Origin: Arsenophonus sp031446165
GTDB taxonomy: Bacteria > Pseudomonadota > Gammaproteobacteria > Enterobacterales > Enterobacteriaceae
Reading direction: 5' to 3'
Assembly: GCA_031446165.1 (NCBI GenBank)
Contig: CP132905.1
Span: 434,001 to 498,000 of the forward strand
DNA: 64,000 bases
Shown: one piece after another, positions 9,463 to 19,625 of the stretch
Position numbering within the stretch: the first letter of the stretch is position 1
How the letters are laid out: each line of letters starts with the position of its first letter
The notes under the pieces: model-generated
Told to the model about the DNA's origin: nothing
Database searches by the model: none
What the model saw: only the letters and a program-made list of their open reading frames with translations
Translations under genes and position numbers: made by a program

Positions 9463-9666
9463 GAAGAAAAATAAGACTAATAATTAATACTCAATTGATT
9501 AATGTAAGAATAAATGTAAAATATATTACTATGATTAAGAATCATAACTTCAAAATTTATATAAAAAAAATTTATAAAAAACTTTTTTTATAAACCTAAT
9601 TTTATTAATTTTTGTTCTATATTTCGTATCGTATAATTTATGATAATAAGATAAAATTGGTAGTAC

Positions 9667-10371
9667 ATGAATTCTTTTTTAATTGAATGGTCAAATAAAC
9701 AAGAAATTAAAGAGTTACAATGTAAACTTGGATATTTTTTTAAAGAAATAAAATTATTAAAACAAGCATTAACTCATCGTAGTGCAAGTAGTAATCATAA
9801 TGAAAGATTAGAGTTTTTAGGAGATTCAATCTTAAGTCTTGTTATTGCTAATAATCTTTATCATCGATTTCCTAAGGTGGATGAAGGTGATATGAGTCGC
9901 ATGAGAGCCACATTAGTTAGAGGCAATACATTAACTGAGCTTGCAAGAGAATTTCATTTAGGAAAATATTTATGTTTAGGTCCTGGTGAATTTAAAAGTG
10001 GTGGCTTCCGCAGAGAATCAATTTTGGCAGATACTATTGAAGCTTTGATTGGTAGTATTTTTTTAGATAGCAACATTGAAGCAACTGAAAAAATAATTTT
10101 AGAATGGTACAATAGTAGGTTAGCAGCAATTAACCCTGGTGACAAACAAAAAGATTACAAAACACGGTTACAAGAATATTTACAGGGACAGCATTTACCT
10201 TTACCCCATTATTTTATTGTTAAAATTTGTGGTGAAGCACATGAACAAGAATTCACAATTCATTGTCAGGTTTGTAAAATAAATAAACCTATCGCAGGAA
10301 CTGGGTCTAGTCGTCGAAAAGCGGAACAAGCAGCAGCAGAGCAAGCTCTAAAAATATTAGAATTTGGATAA
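9667..10371 (+). CDS. rnc: Ribonuclease III
   Basis: Cuts double-stranded RNA, including the 30S rRNA precursor. The 234-residue product (E. coli 226) has the catalytic domain signature ERLEFLGDS and the second metal-binding segment ADTIEALIGSIFLDS, followed by a C-terminal double-stranded RNA-binding domain (from KTRLQEYLQG to GTGSSRRKAEQAAAEQAL). The first residues (MNSFLIEWSNKQ) are about eight longer than in E. coli. The stop lies three bases before the era start, so the two genes are translated together. Confidence 0.97.
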   Translation: MNSFLIEWSNKQEIKELQCKLGYFFKEIKLLKQALTHRSASSNHNERLEFLGDSILSLVIANNLYHRFPKVDEGDMSRMRATLVRGNTLTELAREFHLGKYLCLGPGEFKSGGFRRESILADTIEALIGSIFLDSNIEATEKIILEWYNSRLAAINPGDKQKDYKTRLQEYLQGQHLPLPHYFIVKICGEAHEQEFTIHCQVCKINKPIAGTGSSRRKAEQAAAEQALKILEFG

Positions 10372-10374
10372 AAA

Positions 10375-11228
10375 ATGAATATACAAAAAAAAACTCATTG
10401 TGGATTTATAGGGATTATAGGACGTACAAATGTAGGTAAATCAACATTATTAAATACATTATTAGAAAGAAAAATTTCTATTACTTCTAATAAACCTCAT
10501 ACAACTCGTCATCGTATTATTGGAATAAAGACGGAAGATAATTATCAATCTATTTATATTGATACTCCAGGAGTGGATATAAAAAAAAACAACATTTAAA
10601 TCGTGTATTGAACAAAATATCGATTAATTTAATATCGGAAATGAAATTAATTATTTTTGTAGTTGAAGGTATATATTGGACAATAAATGAAATAGCTATA
10701 GTTAATAACTTAATTAATTTTAATTCTACTGTGATTTTAGTAATTAATAAGATTGATAAATTAGTAGATAAAAAAAAATTATTACCTCATATTAAATTTC
10801 TAAGTAAGCAAATGAATTTTGTAGATATAGTGCCAATTAGTGCAAAAACTGGTACAGGTATAAATATTATAAATAATATTGTTTCTCGGCATATTCCAGT
10901 AGCTTTACATGATTTTAAAAAAAATTATATTACTAGTTGTTCAAAACGTTTTATGGCTTCTGAAATTATTCGTGAAAAAATTATGCGGTTTTTAGGTGAT
11001 GAACTTCCTTATTCTATTAAAATTGAAATTGATCAATTTTTTGTTAAGAAATGTGGGGGGTATAGTGTTAATGGGGTTATTTTTGTGAGAAAAAATAGTC
11101 AAAAAAAAATAGTGATTGGGCATAAAGGCAATAAAATAAAAGAAATTGGAATTGCGGCCAGGATAAGTATGGAAGATTTTTTTTCCACTAAAGTTCATCT
11201 TGTGCTTTTTGTTAAAGTGAGTGTATAG
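10375..11228 (+). CDS. era: GTPase Era, frame broken in poly(A)
   Basis: Era binds the 3' end of 16S rRNA and couples 30S maturation to GTP hydrolysis; it is essential in E. coli. The first 74 codons carry G1 (GRTNVGKS), switch I (HTTRHRI) and G3 (DTPG), then hit a stop at 10597. The -1 frame continues at once with G4 (NKID), G5 (SAK), FMASEIIREKIMRFL and the KH domain GHKGNKIKEIG. The change lies in a run of nine A (10581-10589); one more A gives a continuous protein of 284 residues. The C-terminal 17 residues of E. coli Era (301 aa, GW...LGY) are also missing, so the KH domain ends early. No frame elsewhere supplies Era, so loss would be surprising. Confidence 0.88.
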
Positions 11229-11659
11229 ATTAGTCTATTTTATTTTTTTATAAAACTTAGAGTAAAAAAATTTTTTATGTAATTTACAATTTTGTATTAT
11301 AAAAAGTTATTGATTCTTTTTTACATATACTTTTCATTGTATAAAAAATTTATTATTATTTAGATAATACTTATTTATAATACAGATAATCATTTTTTAT
11401 ATGATTCAAAGTGTTGTCTATGAAAAATAAATGGTTTTTAAAGTAAAACAATGTTTCATTGCTAATGATGATTTTCTTAAGATTTTTTTATTAAAATTCT
11501 GTTATGTTTATAGTCGAAAAATCTCAAATTTATATTTTTTTTGATTTTTTAAAAAAAATTAACTCATTTTCCTTCATTATTTTTTATTGAGTTTTTTTTT
11601 AAAAATGTTATAATTTTATAACTTTTTAAATTAAAAATTTTAAAGATAATAGGAATTAT
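11229..11659. other. Spacer at the lost recO position
   Basis: E. coli has recO between era and pdxJ. About 430 bases of A+T-rich DNA remain, with no readable recO sequence. Confidence 0.5.
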
Positions 11660-12391
11660 ATGTCAGATTTATTGTTAGCTGTTAATATTGATCACGTTGC
11701 AACAATACGGAATGCAAGGAAAACAAAATATCCTGATCCAGTTTATGCTGCATTTCTTGCCGAACAAGCTGGTGCAAATGGAATTACTGTACATTTGCGC
11801 CAAGATCGTCGACATATTACTGAACGTGATATTACATTGCTTGCGCAAACATTGCAAACAAAAATGAATATAGAAATAGCAATTGATGACGAAATAATTA
11901 ATTTTATTTGTGCAATAAAGCCTAAATTTTGTTGTTTAGTACCAGAAAAAGTAGAAGAAATGACCACAGAAGGTGGGTTAGATGTTATTAAAGAAAAAAT
12001 ACGAGTTCAAAGGAGTTTGAAAACATTAAGTAAAGCAGGAATTATTGTTTCTGTCTTTATTGAACCAGAAATAACACAAATTGATGTTGTGGCAGAAATT
12101 GGTGTGCCGTTTATAGAAATAAATACTGGTGCATATGCTGTAGCTAAAACAGAGTTAAAAATAATGAAAGAACTTGAACGTATTAAATTAGCAGTAAATT
12201 ATGCTAATGCTAAAAAATTAAAAGTAAATGCAGGTCATGGATTAACTTATGACAACGTTAAGCGTATTGCAAAATTGAAAGGAATATATGAATTAAATAT
12301 TGGTCATGCAATTATTTCAAAAGCAATTTTTAGTGGTATAGAGATAGCTATTACTGATATGAAAAAGATTTTACATGAGTCTTGCTATTAA
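11660..12391 (+). CDS. pdxJ: Pyridoxine 5'-phosphate synthase
   Basis: Joins 1-deoxyxylulose 5-phosphate with 3-amino-2-oxopropyl phosphate to make pyridoxine 5'-phosphate, the ring-closing step of vitamin B6 synthesis. The 243-residue product equals the E. coli length. Conserved blocks of this TIM-barrel family are LAVNIDHVATIRNAR at the start, the phosphate-binding TVHLRQDRRHI, and VNAGHGLTYDNV with ELNIGHAI near the end. The stop is followed after one base by the acpS start, so the two genes are coupled as in E. coli. B6 supply fits a nutritional symbiont. Confidence 0.97.
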   Translation: MSDLLLAVNIDHVATIRNARKTKYPDPVYAAFLAEQAGANGITVHLRQDRRHITERDITLLAQTLQTKMNIEIAIDDEIINFICAIKPKFCCLVPEKVEEMTTEGGLDVIKEKIRVQRSLKTLSKAGIIVSVFIEPEITQIDVVAEIGVPFIEINTGAYAVAKTELKIMKELERIKLAVNYANAKKLKVNAGHGLTYDNVKRIAKLKGIYELNIGHAIISKAIFSGIEIAITDMKKILHESCY

Positions 12392-12392
12392 A

Positions 12393-12773
12393 ATGGCCAT
12401 TATCGGAATAGGCGCTGATCTTGTTGAAATTATACGTATTGAAAATATTATAAAACGTTCAAAAGACCGTTTAGCAATACGTATACTTTCTTGTAAAGAA
12501 CGCGAAGAATATCAATATCACGGTAATCCTATCTATTTTTTAGCAAAACGTTTTGCTGCTAAAGAAGCTGCTCTAAAAGCTTTTGGTACTGGGGTAAGAA
12601 ATGGTTTAATGTTTAATCAGTTTGAAATTATCAATGATCAATTAGGTAAGCCAAATATAAATTTATTAAAACAAGCAAAGATAATTGCTAAAAAAATTGG
12701 TGTACGTAAGATTCATGTATCTTTATCTGATGAAAAAAAATATGCTTATGCTATTGTTATTATAGAAAATTAA
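12393..12773 (+). CDS. acpS: Holo-ACP synthase
   Basis: Transfers 4'-phosphopantetheine from CoA to acyl carrier protein, switching on fatty-acid synthesis. The ATG at 12393 gives 126 residues (as in E. coli, start MAIIGIGADLVEI); an upstream ATG at 12375 overlaps pdxJ and adds six unmatched residues. The metal-binding Asp (GADLVEI) and Glu (RFAAKEAALKAFGTG) are present. Placed directly after pdxJ. Confidence 0.95.
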   Translation: MAIIGIGADLVEIIRIENIIKRSKDRLAIRILSCKEREEYQYHGNPIYFLAKRFAAKEAALKAFGTGVRNGLMFNQFEIINDQLGKPNINLLKQAKIIAKKIGVRKIHVSLSDEKKYAYAIVIIEN

Positions 12774-12783
12774 AGATAAAAAA

Positions 12784-13044
12784 TTAAAGATTATCAATTT
12801 TTTTTAAAAAAATAAATTTATCCCATAATTTTTTTTTGTTTTCGATATTATTTGGGTCTTTTATGATCGTGTTCTTAATTGGGCAAACAGATTGACAAGT
12901 TGGTTGATCATAATGACCTATACATTCAGTACAAAGATCAGGATTAATTTTATAAATTTTTTTTCCTATTGAAATTGCTTTATTTGGGCACTCTGGCTCG
13001 CACATATCACAATTGATGCAACGATCTGTGATTAATAATGACAT
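12784..13044 (-). CDS. yfhL: Ferredoxin YfhL, 2[4Fe-4S]
   Basis: Small iron-sulfur electron carrier; its E. coli partner reactions are not firmly settled. The 86-residue product has the E. coli length and both cysteine sets: CINCDMCEPECPN, and the second set CTECIGHYDQPTC with QSVCP, which contains the insertion typical of Allochromatium-type ferredoxins. It is convergent with acpS, as in E. coli. It needs Fe-S clusters, so a cluster-assembly system must exist elsewhere in this genome. Confidence 0.95.
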   Translation of the reverse strand: MSLLITDRCINCDMCEPECPNKAISIGKKIYKINPDLCTECIGHYDQPTCQSVCPIKNTIIKDPNNIENKKKLWDKFIFLKKIDNL

Positions 13045-13539
13045 TTTATATTTTTATCAAAAATTTTTTAGTGGCTAGTTTTTAAAAATACTTAGAAATA
13101 GTACATTTAATAATTAAAATTTGATGGTATATATTATAAATTTTATTTTTACATATTTCTTGTTTTTATATATTAATACGATATATTGATAAATGTAATC
13201 AATATATTTATAATTGATAAATTATAAATATGTTTATTATAATAGTCAATTTAATTATTTTATAATCATCAATTTTATTTTAAAAATTATATCAATTTAT
13301 ATTTATTTTTTTAAAAGAAAATAAAGTTTTAATGTGCTAAAAAGAGGTTTTACAATATAAAAAATAAACATTATATTTTTAATTATAAAACAATGATAAT
13401 TGTAAGCAATAAAACATAAATTTTATACAATTGTATAAATTTTTATAATTTTTTTGCAATTTATTCGTTGAAAAAGTAATATTAAAAATATTATAAATAA
13501 TGGTATTAATAATTTTGATTATTTAACCGAGTTTTATGT
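13045..13539. other. Spacer between yfhL and tadA
   Basis: About 500 bases of A+T-rich DNA. By E. coli order yfhH and yfhB would be here; no remnant was recognised. Confidence 0.5.
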
Positions 13540-14010
13540 GTGAACTATGCTAAAAAAGATCTTTATTGGATGCAGCAAACTATTTTACTTGCAAAATACG
13601 CTCAAACAAAAGGTGAAATTCCTGTAAGTGCATTATTAATATATGATAATAAGTTAATTGCCAAGAATTGGAATCAACCAATATTTAGTCATGATCCTAG
13701 TGCACATGCTGAGATTTTAGTTCTACGGGAAGGGGGTAAATATTTTAAAAATTATCGCTTACTTCATACGACACTTTATGTGATATTAGAGCCTTGTATT
13801 ATGTGTGCAGGAGCAATGATTCATGCACGTATTAGTCGTTTGGTTTATGGCGCATACAATACAAAAACAGGAGCTGCAGGATCAGTTATAAATATTTTTA
13901 ATTATCCTGATATAAAACATCGTATTTTAGTATCTGGAGGAATTTTAGCTGATGAATGTTCAAGTATATTAAATTGTTTTTTTAAAAAAAGTCGAACAAA
14001 AAAAATATAA
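13540..14010 (+). CDS. tadA: tRNA-specific adenosine deaminase
   Basis: Converts A34 to inosine in tRNA-Arg(ACG), so one tRNA reads three arginine codons; essential in E. coli. The 156-residue product starts at a GTG codon; the ATG four bases upstream is in another frame and stops at once. The zinc-binding deaminase motifs are HAEI (56-59, proton-shuttling Glu58) and LEPCIMCAGAMIHARI. The C-terminus GILADECSSIL matches E. coli and then shortens to a basic tail. Confidence 0.95.
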   Translation: MNYAKKDLYWMQQTILLAKYAQTKGEIPVSALLIYDNKLIAKNWNQPIFSHDPSAHAEILVLREGGKYFKNYRLLHTTLYVILEPCIMCAGAMIHARISRLVYGAYNTKTGAAGSVINIFNYPDIKHRILVSGGILADECSSILNCFFKKSRTKKI

Positions 14011-15044
14011 AAAAGTTCTTTTTTTATATAAATTGGTTTTTATTAATGTATGAGCATTCATTAATGCTAGAGAGCTATAATAAGATAATCTTATATTTTA
14101 AAAAATATTTATGATATATATATTATTTTATAGTTCTTATTTTTTTATATAATACATTTCACTTAAAAAGTGTATTAAGTATCCATCATCTTCCAATAAA
14201 ATATATGGTTATACATTAGAAATATTTTTAAATAAAAGTGCTTAATGAATATAAATTTGTTTTGATATATAGAATTAATAACATTTTTAAAAGTTAAAAT
14301 AATACATATTTTTAACATTTTTTACTATTATGATAGTATGTAATTTAATTATTAAATATATTCTTAATTTTTTGTATAATTAAGAAATTTTGTGATAAGC
14401 ATCTTTTAAGTTTTTCTTAAATTATAATTTTTTTTATAAAAAATATAGTTATTTTACTATATGAATGAAATTTATTATTTAGAATAAATACAAAAATATT
14501 TTATTATACAAACAAACGTATAATCATAAAAAATAAATTTAAATAAATATATTATATTTTGATAAAATATATTTAGTGATAAAAGATATTTTTATTGTTC
14601 ACAATCCAAAAAATCATAAATTAATCTATAAATAATTATATTTTACAGTGTCATTTACAAGTAACTTTATTAAGTTTTTATATAAAGTTATCTATATTAT
14701 TGATAATATAAAAATATTTACTTTAAGCATCATTAAATTCAATCCTTATTAAAGAGGAGATGTTAATTACTAAATGATATTTTATGTAACTTTTGAATTT
14801 AAATATTGTTTTTCTTAATCAGTTAGTTTTCTTATAAATTGATAATGTATTACATTACATTTTTTATTTTATATAAATCTGTATTCAATTTTATATAGAA
14901 ATTATTTTACAAATTAAAATATAGTATTTCTTTAACATTACTGAATCAGTATCAATAAAATATCATAGATTATTATTTAAACAATTAATAATATTATAAA
15001 AATTTATAAAAAATAATTACATTTATCTGTGGAGAATGAATTTT
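14011..15044. other. 1 kb gene-free region before nadE
   Basis: A+T-rich and without a credible frame. mltF and glnB are expected near here from related genomes, but no trace of either could be read. Confidence 0.5.
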
Positions 15045-16667
15045 ATGAATCGAATTCTAAATATTGCATTAGCTCAATTAAATTGGGTGGTAGGTGATAT
15101 TGAAGGTAATTGTGAACGTATGTTAAAAGAAACTAGAATTCAATATAAAAATGGTGCTCATCTTATTTTGTTTTCGGAGTTAGCTTTAACTGGATATCCC
15201 CCAAAAGATCTATTGTTTCGTAAAGATTTTCATAGACGTTGCGTTACACAACTTTATCGCCTTAAGAAGGCGAGTCAAGATATAGCAATTGTTGTTGGTC
15301 ATCCATTTAAAAAAAATAGAAAATGTTATAACGCATTATCTTTTTTATGGAAAGGAAAAAAAATAGCACATTATTTTAAGCAGAAATTGCCTAATTATGG
15401 TGTTTTTGATGAAAAACGTTATTTTCACGCAGGTAATAAAACATGTGTATTATCTTTTAAAGATTATAATTTAGGTTTTTTAATTTGTGAAGATGTTTGG
15501 TTTAATGAACCAGTTAATGCTATAAAAAAAAATAATGCTGATATACTGATTATTATCAATGCTTCTCCTTATAATCGCAAAAAATCTCACATTCGTTCAA
15601 AGTTATTAAAGTATCATTCTAAACGAGTGCATTTACCTATTATTTATTTAAATCAAGTGGGCGGTCAAGATGAACTTGTATTTGATGGTGGATCTAAAAT
15701 ATTGAATGATAAAGGTGAAGTAACACATTATTTAAAATTATTTTCTGAAGAAATAAAACAATGTACATTTAATAATAGTCAACCTTTACCGACAAGTAAT
15801 TTTAAAAAAAAATTATCTTCTATTGCACAAATTTATGAAGCTTTAGTAATGTCAACTCGTGATTATATTAATAAAAATGGGTTTCCTGGTGTTATTTTGG
15901 GGTTATCTGGTGGGATTGATTCTGCTTTAACTTTAACTATTGCAGTAGACGCTTTAGGGAAAGATAAAATTCAAACAATTATGATGCCTTTTAAATATAC
16001 TAGTAAACTAAGCATTCTATATGCTAAAAAACAGGTAGATTTGTTGAATGTCAAGTTTTCTGTTGTTTCTATTGAACCTATTTATGATGCTGTTATGTGT
16101 GCTGTTTTGCCATTATTTAAGAATATTAATTTAGACGCAACAGAAGAAAATTTACAGGCACGTTGCCGTGCTATTATATTGATGTCTATCTCAAACAAAA
16201 ATGGATATTTAGTGTTAACTACAACAAATAAGAGTGAATTTGCTGTAGGTTATACTACAATGTATGGGGATATGTCTGGGGGGTTTGCTGTTCTTAATGA
16301 TGTATCAAAAACATTAGTATTTAAACTAGCAAAATATCGTAATACTATTTCATTAGCTATCCCGGAAGGCATTATCAAACGAAGTCCTTCTGCTGAATTA
16401 ATGATAAATCAGTATGATCAAGATAGTTTACCTCCTTATGAGATCTTGGATCCCATACTTGAGGGATATGTTGAAAAAGATAAATCCATTCATCAATTAA
16501 CTATGGATGGCTTTGATGAAATAACAGTACGTAAAATTATTAAATTAGTTGATACTAATGAATTTAAAAGACGTCAAGCACCAATAGGCCCACGTATTAC
16601 GACAAAAAATTTTAATAGTGATAGACGTTATCCTATTACTTCTGGTTTTGGTCGAAAAAATTGGTAA
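15045..16667 (+). CDS. nadE: Glutamine-dependent NAD+ synthetase
   Basis: Amidates nicotinate adenine dinucleotide to NAD+, taking ammonia from glutamine. The 540-residue, two-domain form differs from the short ammonia-only E. coli enzyme. The N-terminal nitrilase-like glutaminase has the Glu-Lys-Cys triad (Glu45 in FSELALTGYPP, Lys in FKQKLPNYG, Cys in FLICEDVW); the C-terminal synthetase has the ATP-pyrophosphatase loop GLSGGIDSALT and TTTNKSE. An ATG at 15036 adds three residues, but GGAG at 15031-15034 suits the ATG at 15045 (10-base gap) and gives the family length. Type and position next to glyA may help place the organism. Confidence 0.95.
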   Translation: MNRILNIALAQLNWVVGDIEGNCERMLKETRIQYKNGAHLILFSELALTGYPPKDLLFRKDFHRRCVTQLYRLKKASQDIAIVVGHPFKKNRKCYNALSFLWKGKKIAHYFKQKLPNYGVFDEKRYFHAGNKTCVLSFKDYNLGFLICEDVWFNEPVNAIKKNNADILIIINASPYNRKKSHIRSKLLKYHSKRVHLPIIYLNQVGGQDELVFDGGSKILNDKGEVTHYLKLFSEEIKQCTFNNSQPLPTSNFKKKLSSIAQIYEALVMSTRDYINKNGFPGVILGLSGGIDSALTLTIAVDALGKDKIQTIMMPFKYTSKLSILYAKKQVDLLNVKFSVVSIEPIYDAVMCAVLPLFKNINLDATEENLQARCRAIILMSISNKNGYLVLTTTNKSEFAVGYTTMYGDMSGGFAVLNDVSKTLVFKLAKYRNTISLAIPEGIIKRSPSAELMINQYDQDSLPPYEILDPILEGYVEKDKSIHQLTMDGFDEITVRKIIKLVDTNEFKRRQAPIGPRITTKNFNSDRRYPITSGFGRKNW

Positions 16668-16856
16668 TAATTATAAGATAAAAAATAATATTATTATGTA
16701 TAGTTTTGCATTCTATTTTAGAAGAAATAAAAATTTATACACAATATATTATCTTTAATAATTCAATGTAATTTAAAAAAATAATATATAAAAAATAAGG
16801 TATTTTTAAAAAATATAAAATTTATATATTTTTTAAATGTAAACCAGGAAATATTA

Positions 16857-18110
16857 ATGTTAAAGTATAATACATATATTGCAGATTATGACAAAGAATT
16901 GTGGTTTGCAATAAAAAATGAAATTAGGCGTCAAGAAAATCATATTGAACTTATTGCTTCGGAAAATTATACTAGTCCAATAATTATGCAAGCTCAGGGG
17001 TCTCAACTTACCAATAAATACGCAGAAGGATATCCTGGTAAGCGTTACTACTCTGGTTGTGAATATATTGATATTATTGAAAAACTGGCCATAAATCGCG
17101 CAAAAAAACTATTTAGTGCTGATTTTGCTAATGTTCAACCACATTCAGGTTCACAAGCTAATATTGCTGTTTATATGGCTTTATTAAAACCAGGAGATAC
17201 AATATTAGGGATGGACTTACTGCATGGTGGGCATTTAACACATGGTTCAAAAGTTAATTTTTCTGGAAAAACATATAATGTTATTTCTTATGGTCTTGAT
17301 AAAAGTGGCACAATTGATTATGAGAATCTTAAAAAAAAGGCATATAAATATAAACCTAAGATGATTATTGGTGGTTTTTCTGCTTATTCAGGTATAGTAA
17401 ATTGGAAAAAAATGCGTAAAATTGCAGATTTTATAGGCGCCTATTTTTTAGTTGATATGGCTCATGTTGCAGGTTTGGTTGCTGCAGGTATTTATCCTAA
17501 TCCAGTTCCATATGCACATATTGTTACAAGCACTACACATAAAACATTAGCTGGACCTCGTGGTGGTTTAATTTTATCTAAAGGTAATAATGAAGAATTT
17601 TATAAGAAAATAAATGCTTCTGTATTTCCTGGTACTCAAGGAGGACCTTTAATGCATATTATAGCAGGAAAAGCTATTGCATTTAAAGAGGCTATGGAGC
17701 CTGAATTTAAAATTTATCAAAAGCAAATTATTAAAAATTCTAAAATAATGGTAAAAATTTTTATTGATCGTGGTTATAGTGTCGTTTCTGGTGGTACTGA
17801 AAACCATTTATTTTTATTAAATTTGGTAAATAAACAACTGACTGGTGAAACAGTAGCTGCTAAATTAGCTTCTGCAAATATTATTGTAAATAAAAACAGT
17901 GTACCAAATGATCCTAAAAATCCATTTATTACTTCAGGAATTCGAATCGGCACACCAGCCATTACTCGTCGTGGTTTTAAAGAAAAAGAATCCACTATAT
18001 TAGCTATTTGGATATGTAATATACTAGATAATATTGATGATGAATGCTTAATACAAAATGTTAAACAAGAAGTATTAAAAGTTTGCAAAAATTTTCCTGT
18101 GTATATATAA
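16857..18110 (+). CDS. glyA: Serine hydroxymethyltransferase
   Basis: PLP enzyme that interconverts serine and glycine while loading tetrahydrofolate with a one-carbon unit. The 417-residue product equals the E. coli length. It shows the substrate-binding start RRQENHIELIASENYTS, the AEGYPGKRYYSGC block, and the PLP-lysine motif VTSTTHKTLAGPRGG. The serine transporter (44.3 kb) would feed it, and it links to the folate branch represented by pabB. Downstream it converges on suhB. Confidence 0.98.
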   Translation: MLKYNTYIADYDKELWFAIKNEIRRQENHIELIASENYTSPIIMQAQGSQLTNKYAEGYPGKRYYSGCEYIDIIEKLAINRAKKLFSADFANVQPHSGSQANIAVYMALLKPGDTILGMDLLHGGHLTHGSKVNFSGKTYNVISYGLDKSGTIDYENLKKKAYKYKPKMIIGGFSAYSGIVNWKKMRKIADFIGAYFLVDMAHVAGLVAAGIYPNPVPYAHIVTSTTHKTLAGPRGGLILSKGNNEEFYKKINASVFPGTQGGPLMHIIAGKAIAFKEAMEPEFKIYQKQIIKNSKIMVKIFIDRGYSVVSGGTENHLFLLNLVNKQLTGETVAAKLASANIIVNKNSVPNDPKNPFITSGIRIGTPAITRRGFKEKESTILAIWICNILDNIDDECLIQNVKQEVLKVCKNFPVYI

Positions 18111-18197
18111 TCACAACAAATATATTTAAAACATGTTTTTTATTAAAACTTATATTATTTATGCTTTAATCTATAGAAAAATATGTTTTAAAAAAAA

Positions 18198-18225
18198 TTT
18201 GCTTAAATAATATTATTTAAGCAAA
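18198..18225 (-). terminator. Intrinsic terminator downstream of suhB
   Basis: A perfect 28-base palindrome (half-site TTTGCTTAAATAAT) can form a stem with a small loop. On the minus strand it is followed by eight U (complement of 18190-18197). It lies in the glyA-suhB convergent gap and may stop glyA transcripts too, though the plus side has no U run. Confidence 0.75.
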
Positions 18226-18334
18226 TAAAAAAATATTATATCTATTTAAAATATTTTTAATATTTTAGCACCTTGAGTATAAATTTCTATTTTTTTTTAA
18301 AAATTTAGTATTTTCTATATATTATATTATATTT

Positions 18335-19138
18335 TTAATTTTTTAAGGTATCTGTTAATTCAGTTTTTATTTCTGTTAAAATTTTTTTTATTATATTAGG
18401 GCTACCAGCTAAAATGTTACCTGATTTCCAATAATTATAGCCACCAACAAAATTAGTTATAATACCCCCGGCTTCATGAATTAATAATTCTCCAGCTATA
18501 AAGTCTAAACTGTGTAATCCAATTTTAAAAAAAACATCTATACGATCAGTAGCTACATAAGCCAGATCCAAGGCAATTGATCCTGTATGACGAAAATGAG
18601 CACATTTCTTAAATAATTTATGAATAATATTAATATAAGCTTCTAAATTTTTTTTGTTTTGAAATGGAAAATCAGTTGCAATGATTGCTCCTTCTAATGT
18701 ATTAGAATTTTGCATACGAAGACGATATCCGTTTAATTGTGCACCTTGTCCACGTACAGCTGTAAACAGTTCATTAAGCATCGGATTATAAATAACAGAT
18801 ATTTCTGTGCGCACTTTAATAAATACAGCAATAGAGATGGCAAAATGAGGTAACCGTTTACTAAAATTGATGACCCCATTTAATGGATTAATTAACCAAT
18901 GAATAGTTTTTTTTTTAGTAATTGTTTGTTGATTTTCTGTAGTAAGAACAATATGATTAGGATAAAATTTATGAATTGTTTCAATAATAATTTTTTCTGC
19001 ATATTTATTAACATGTGATATAAAATCATTTTTTGTATTTTGTTTTACTTCCATAGGAATAGTTTTTTCATAGCTTTTACTAATAAAATTCCCTGCTTGT
19101 CTGGCAGCTTTTATAGCAATGTTTAATATGGGATGCAT
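18335..19138 (-). CDS. suhB: Inositol-1-monophosphatase family protein SuhB
   Basis: Mg-dependent phosphatase of the inositol monophosphatase fold; in E. coli it also joins the rRNA antitermination complex with NusA/NusG, which is the likelier reason for retention. The 267-residue product matches the E. coli length. Metal-site motifs are modified in part: the usual WxIDPLDGTxNF reads INPLNGVINF, so two catalytic aspartates are asparagines. The C-terminal motif is HSLDFIAGELLIHEAGG, where most members have WD. These changes suggest phosphatase activity may be weak or lost while the structural role in antitermination remains. Confidence 0.9.
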   Translation of the reverse strand: MHPILNIAIKAARQAGNFISKSYEKTIPMEVKQNTKNDFISHVNKYAEKIIIETIHKFYPNHIVLTTENQQTITKKKTIHWLINPLNGVINFSKRLPHFAISIAVFIKVRTEISVIYNPMLNELFTAVRGQGAQLNGYRLRMQNSNTLEGAIIATDFPFQNKKNLEAYINIIHKLFKKCAHFRHTGSIALDLAYVATDRIDVFFKIGLHSLDFIAGELLIHEAGGIITNFVGGYNYWKSGNILAGSPNIIKKILTEIKTELTDTLKN

Positions 19139-19625
19139 AACTTTTTAATTTCCAGTAAAATATTTTAAAATAATTATCAAATGAAATTTTAGCATAACAT
19201 AGATTAATAAAGTTAATTATATTTTTTAAAATTAGCATGAAATATTATTGAAATAAATATAATATTCTGATATAAAAAAATATTTTTTATGTAAACATGA
19301 GCACTTTAAAATTAATAATTTTTCATATTTATTTGAACATCTTTTAAATTTTTAGTATTTTTTTGTAAAATATTTCAAAAATTATGTTATTTTTATTGTA
19401 TGGATTACAATAAAAAATATATTAAAATGTTTTATAATTCAATTTTTTTAAAAAAACTTAATATTAAAAATGTACTTTAGTATTTAATAAAGATGCTATT
19501 TATTTAATATTAAAATAAAAAATTATTATCATTAATTTTAAGTTATTTTTTTAGAAAATGAATTACATGAATTTATATGAATATAACTTAAAAATATTAA
19601 AATCTTTTCAAATAAAAAATAATTT
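19139..19625. other. Spacer at the lost trmJ-iscR position
   Basis: About 490 bases of A+T-rich DNA between divergent suhB and iscS. trmJ and iscR occupy this interval in E. coli; nothing of them is readable. Confidence 0.5.

Noticed and set aside
13727..13734. GGGAAGGG, a KOPS-like octamer
   Set aside because: Single copy inside tadA coding sequence; with FtsK lacking its gamma domain there is no reader, so chance is the simplest view.
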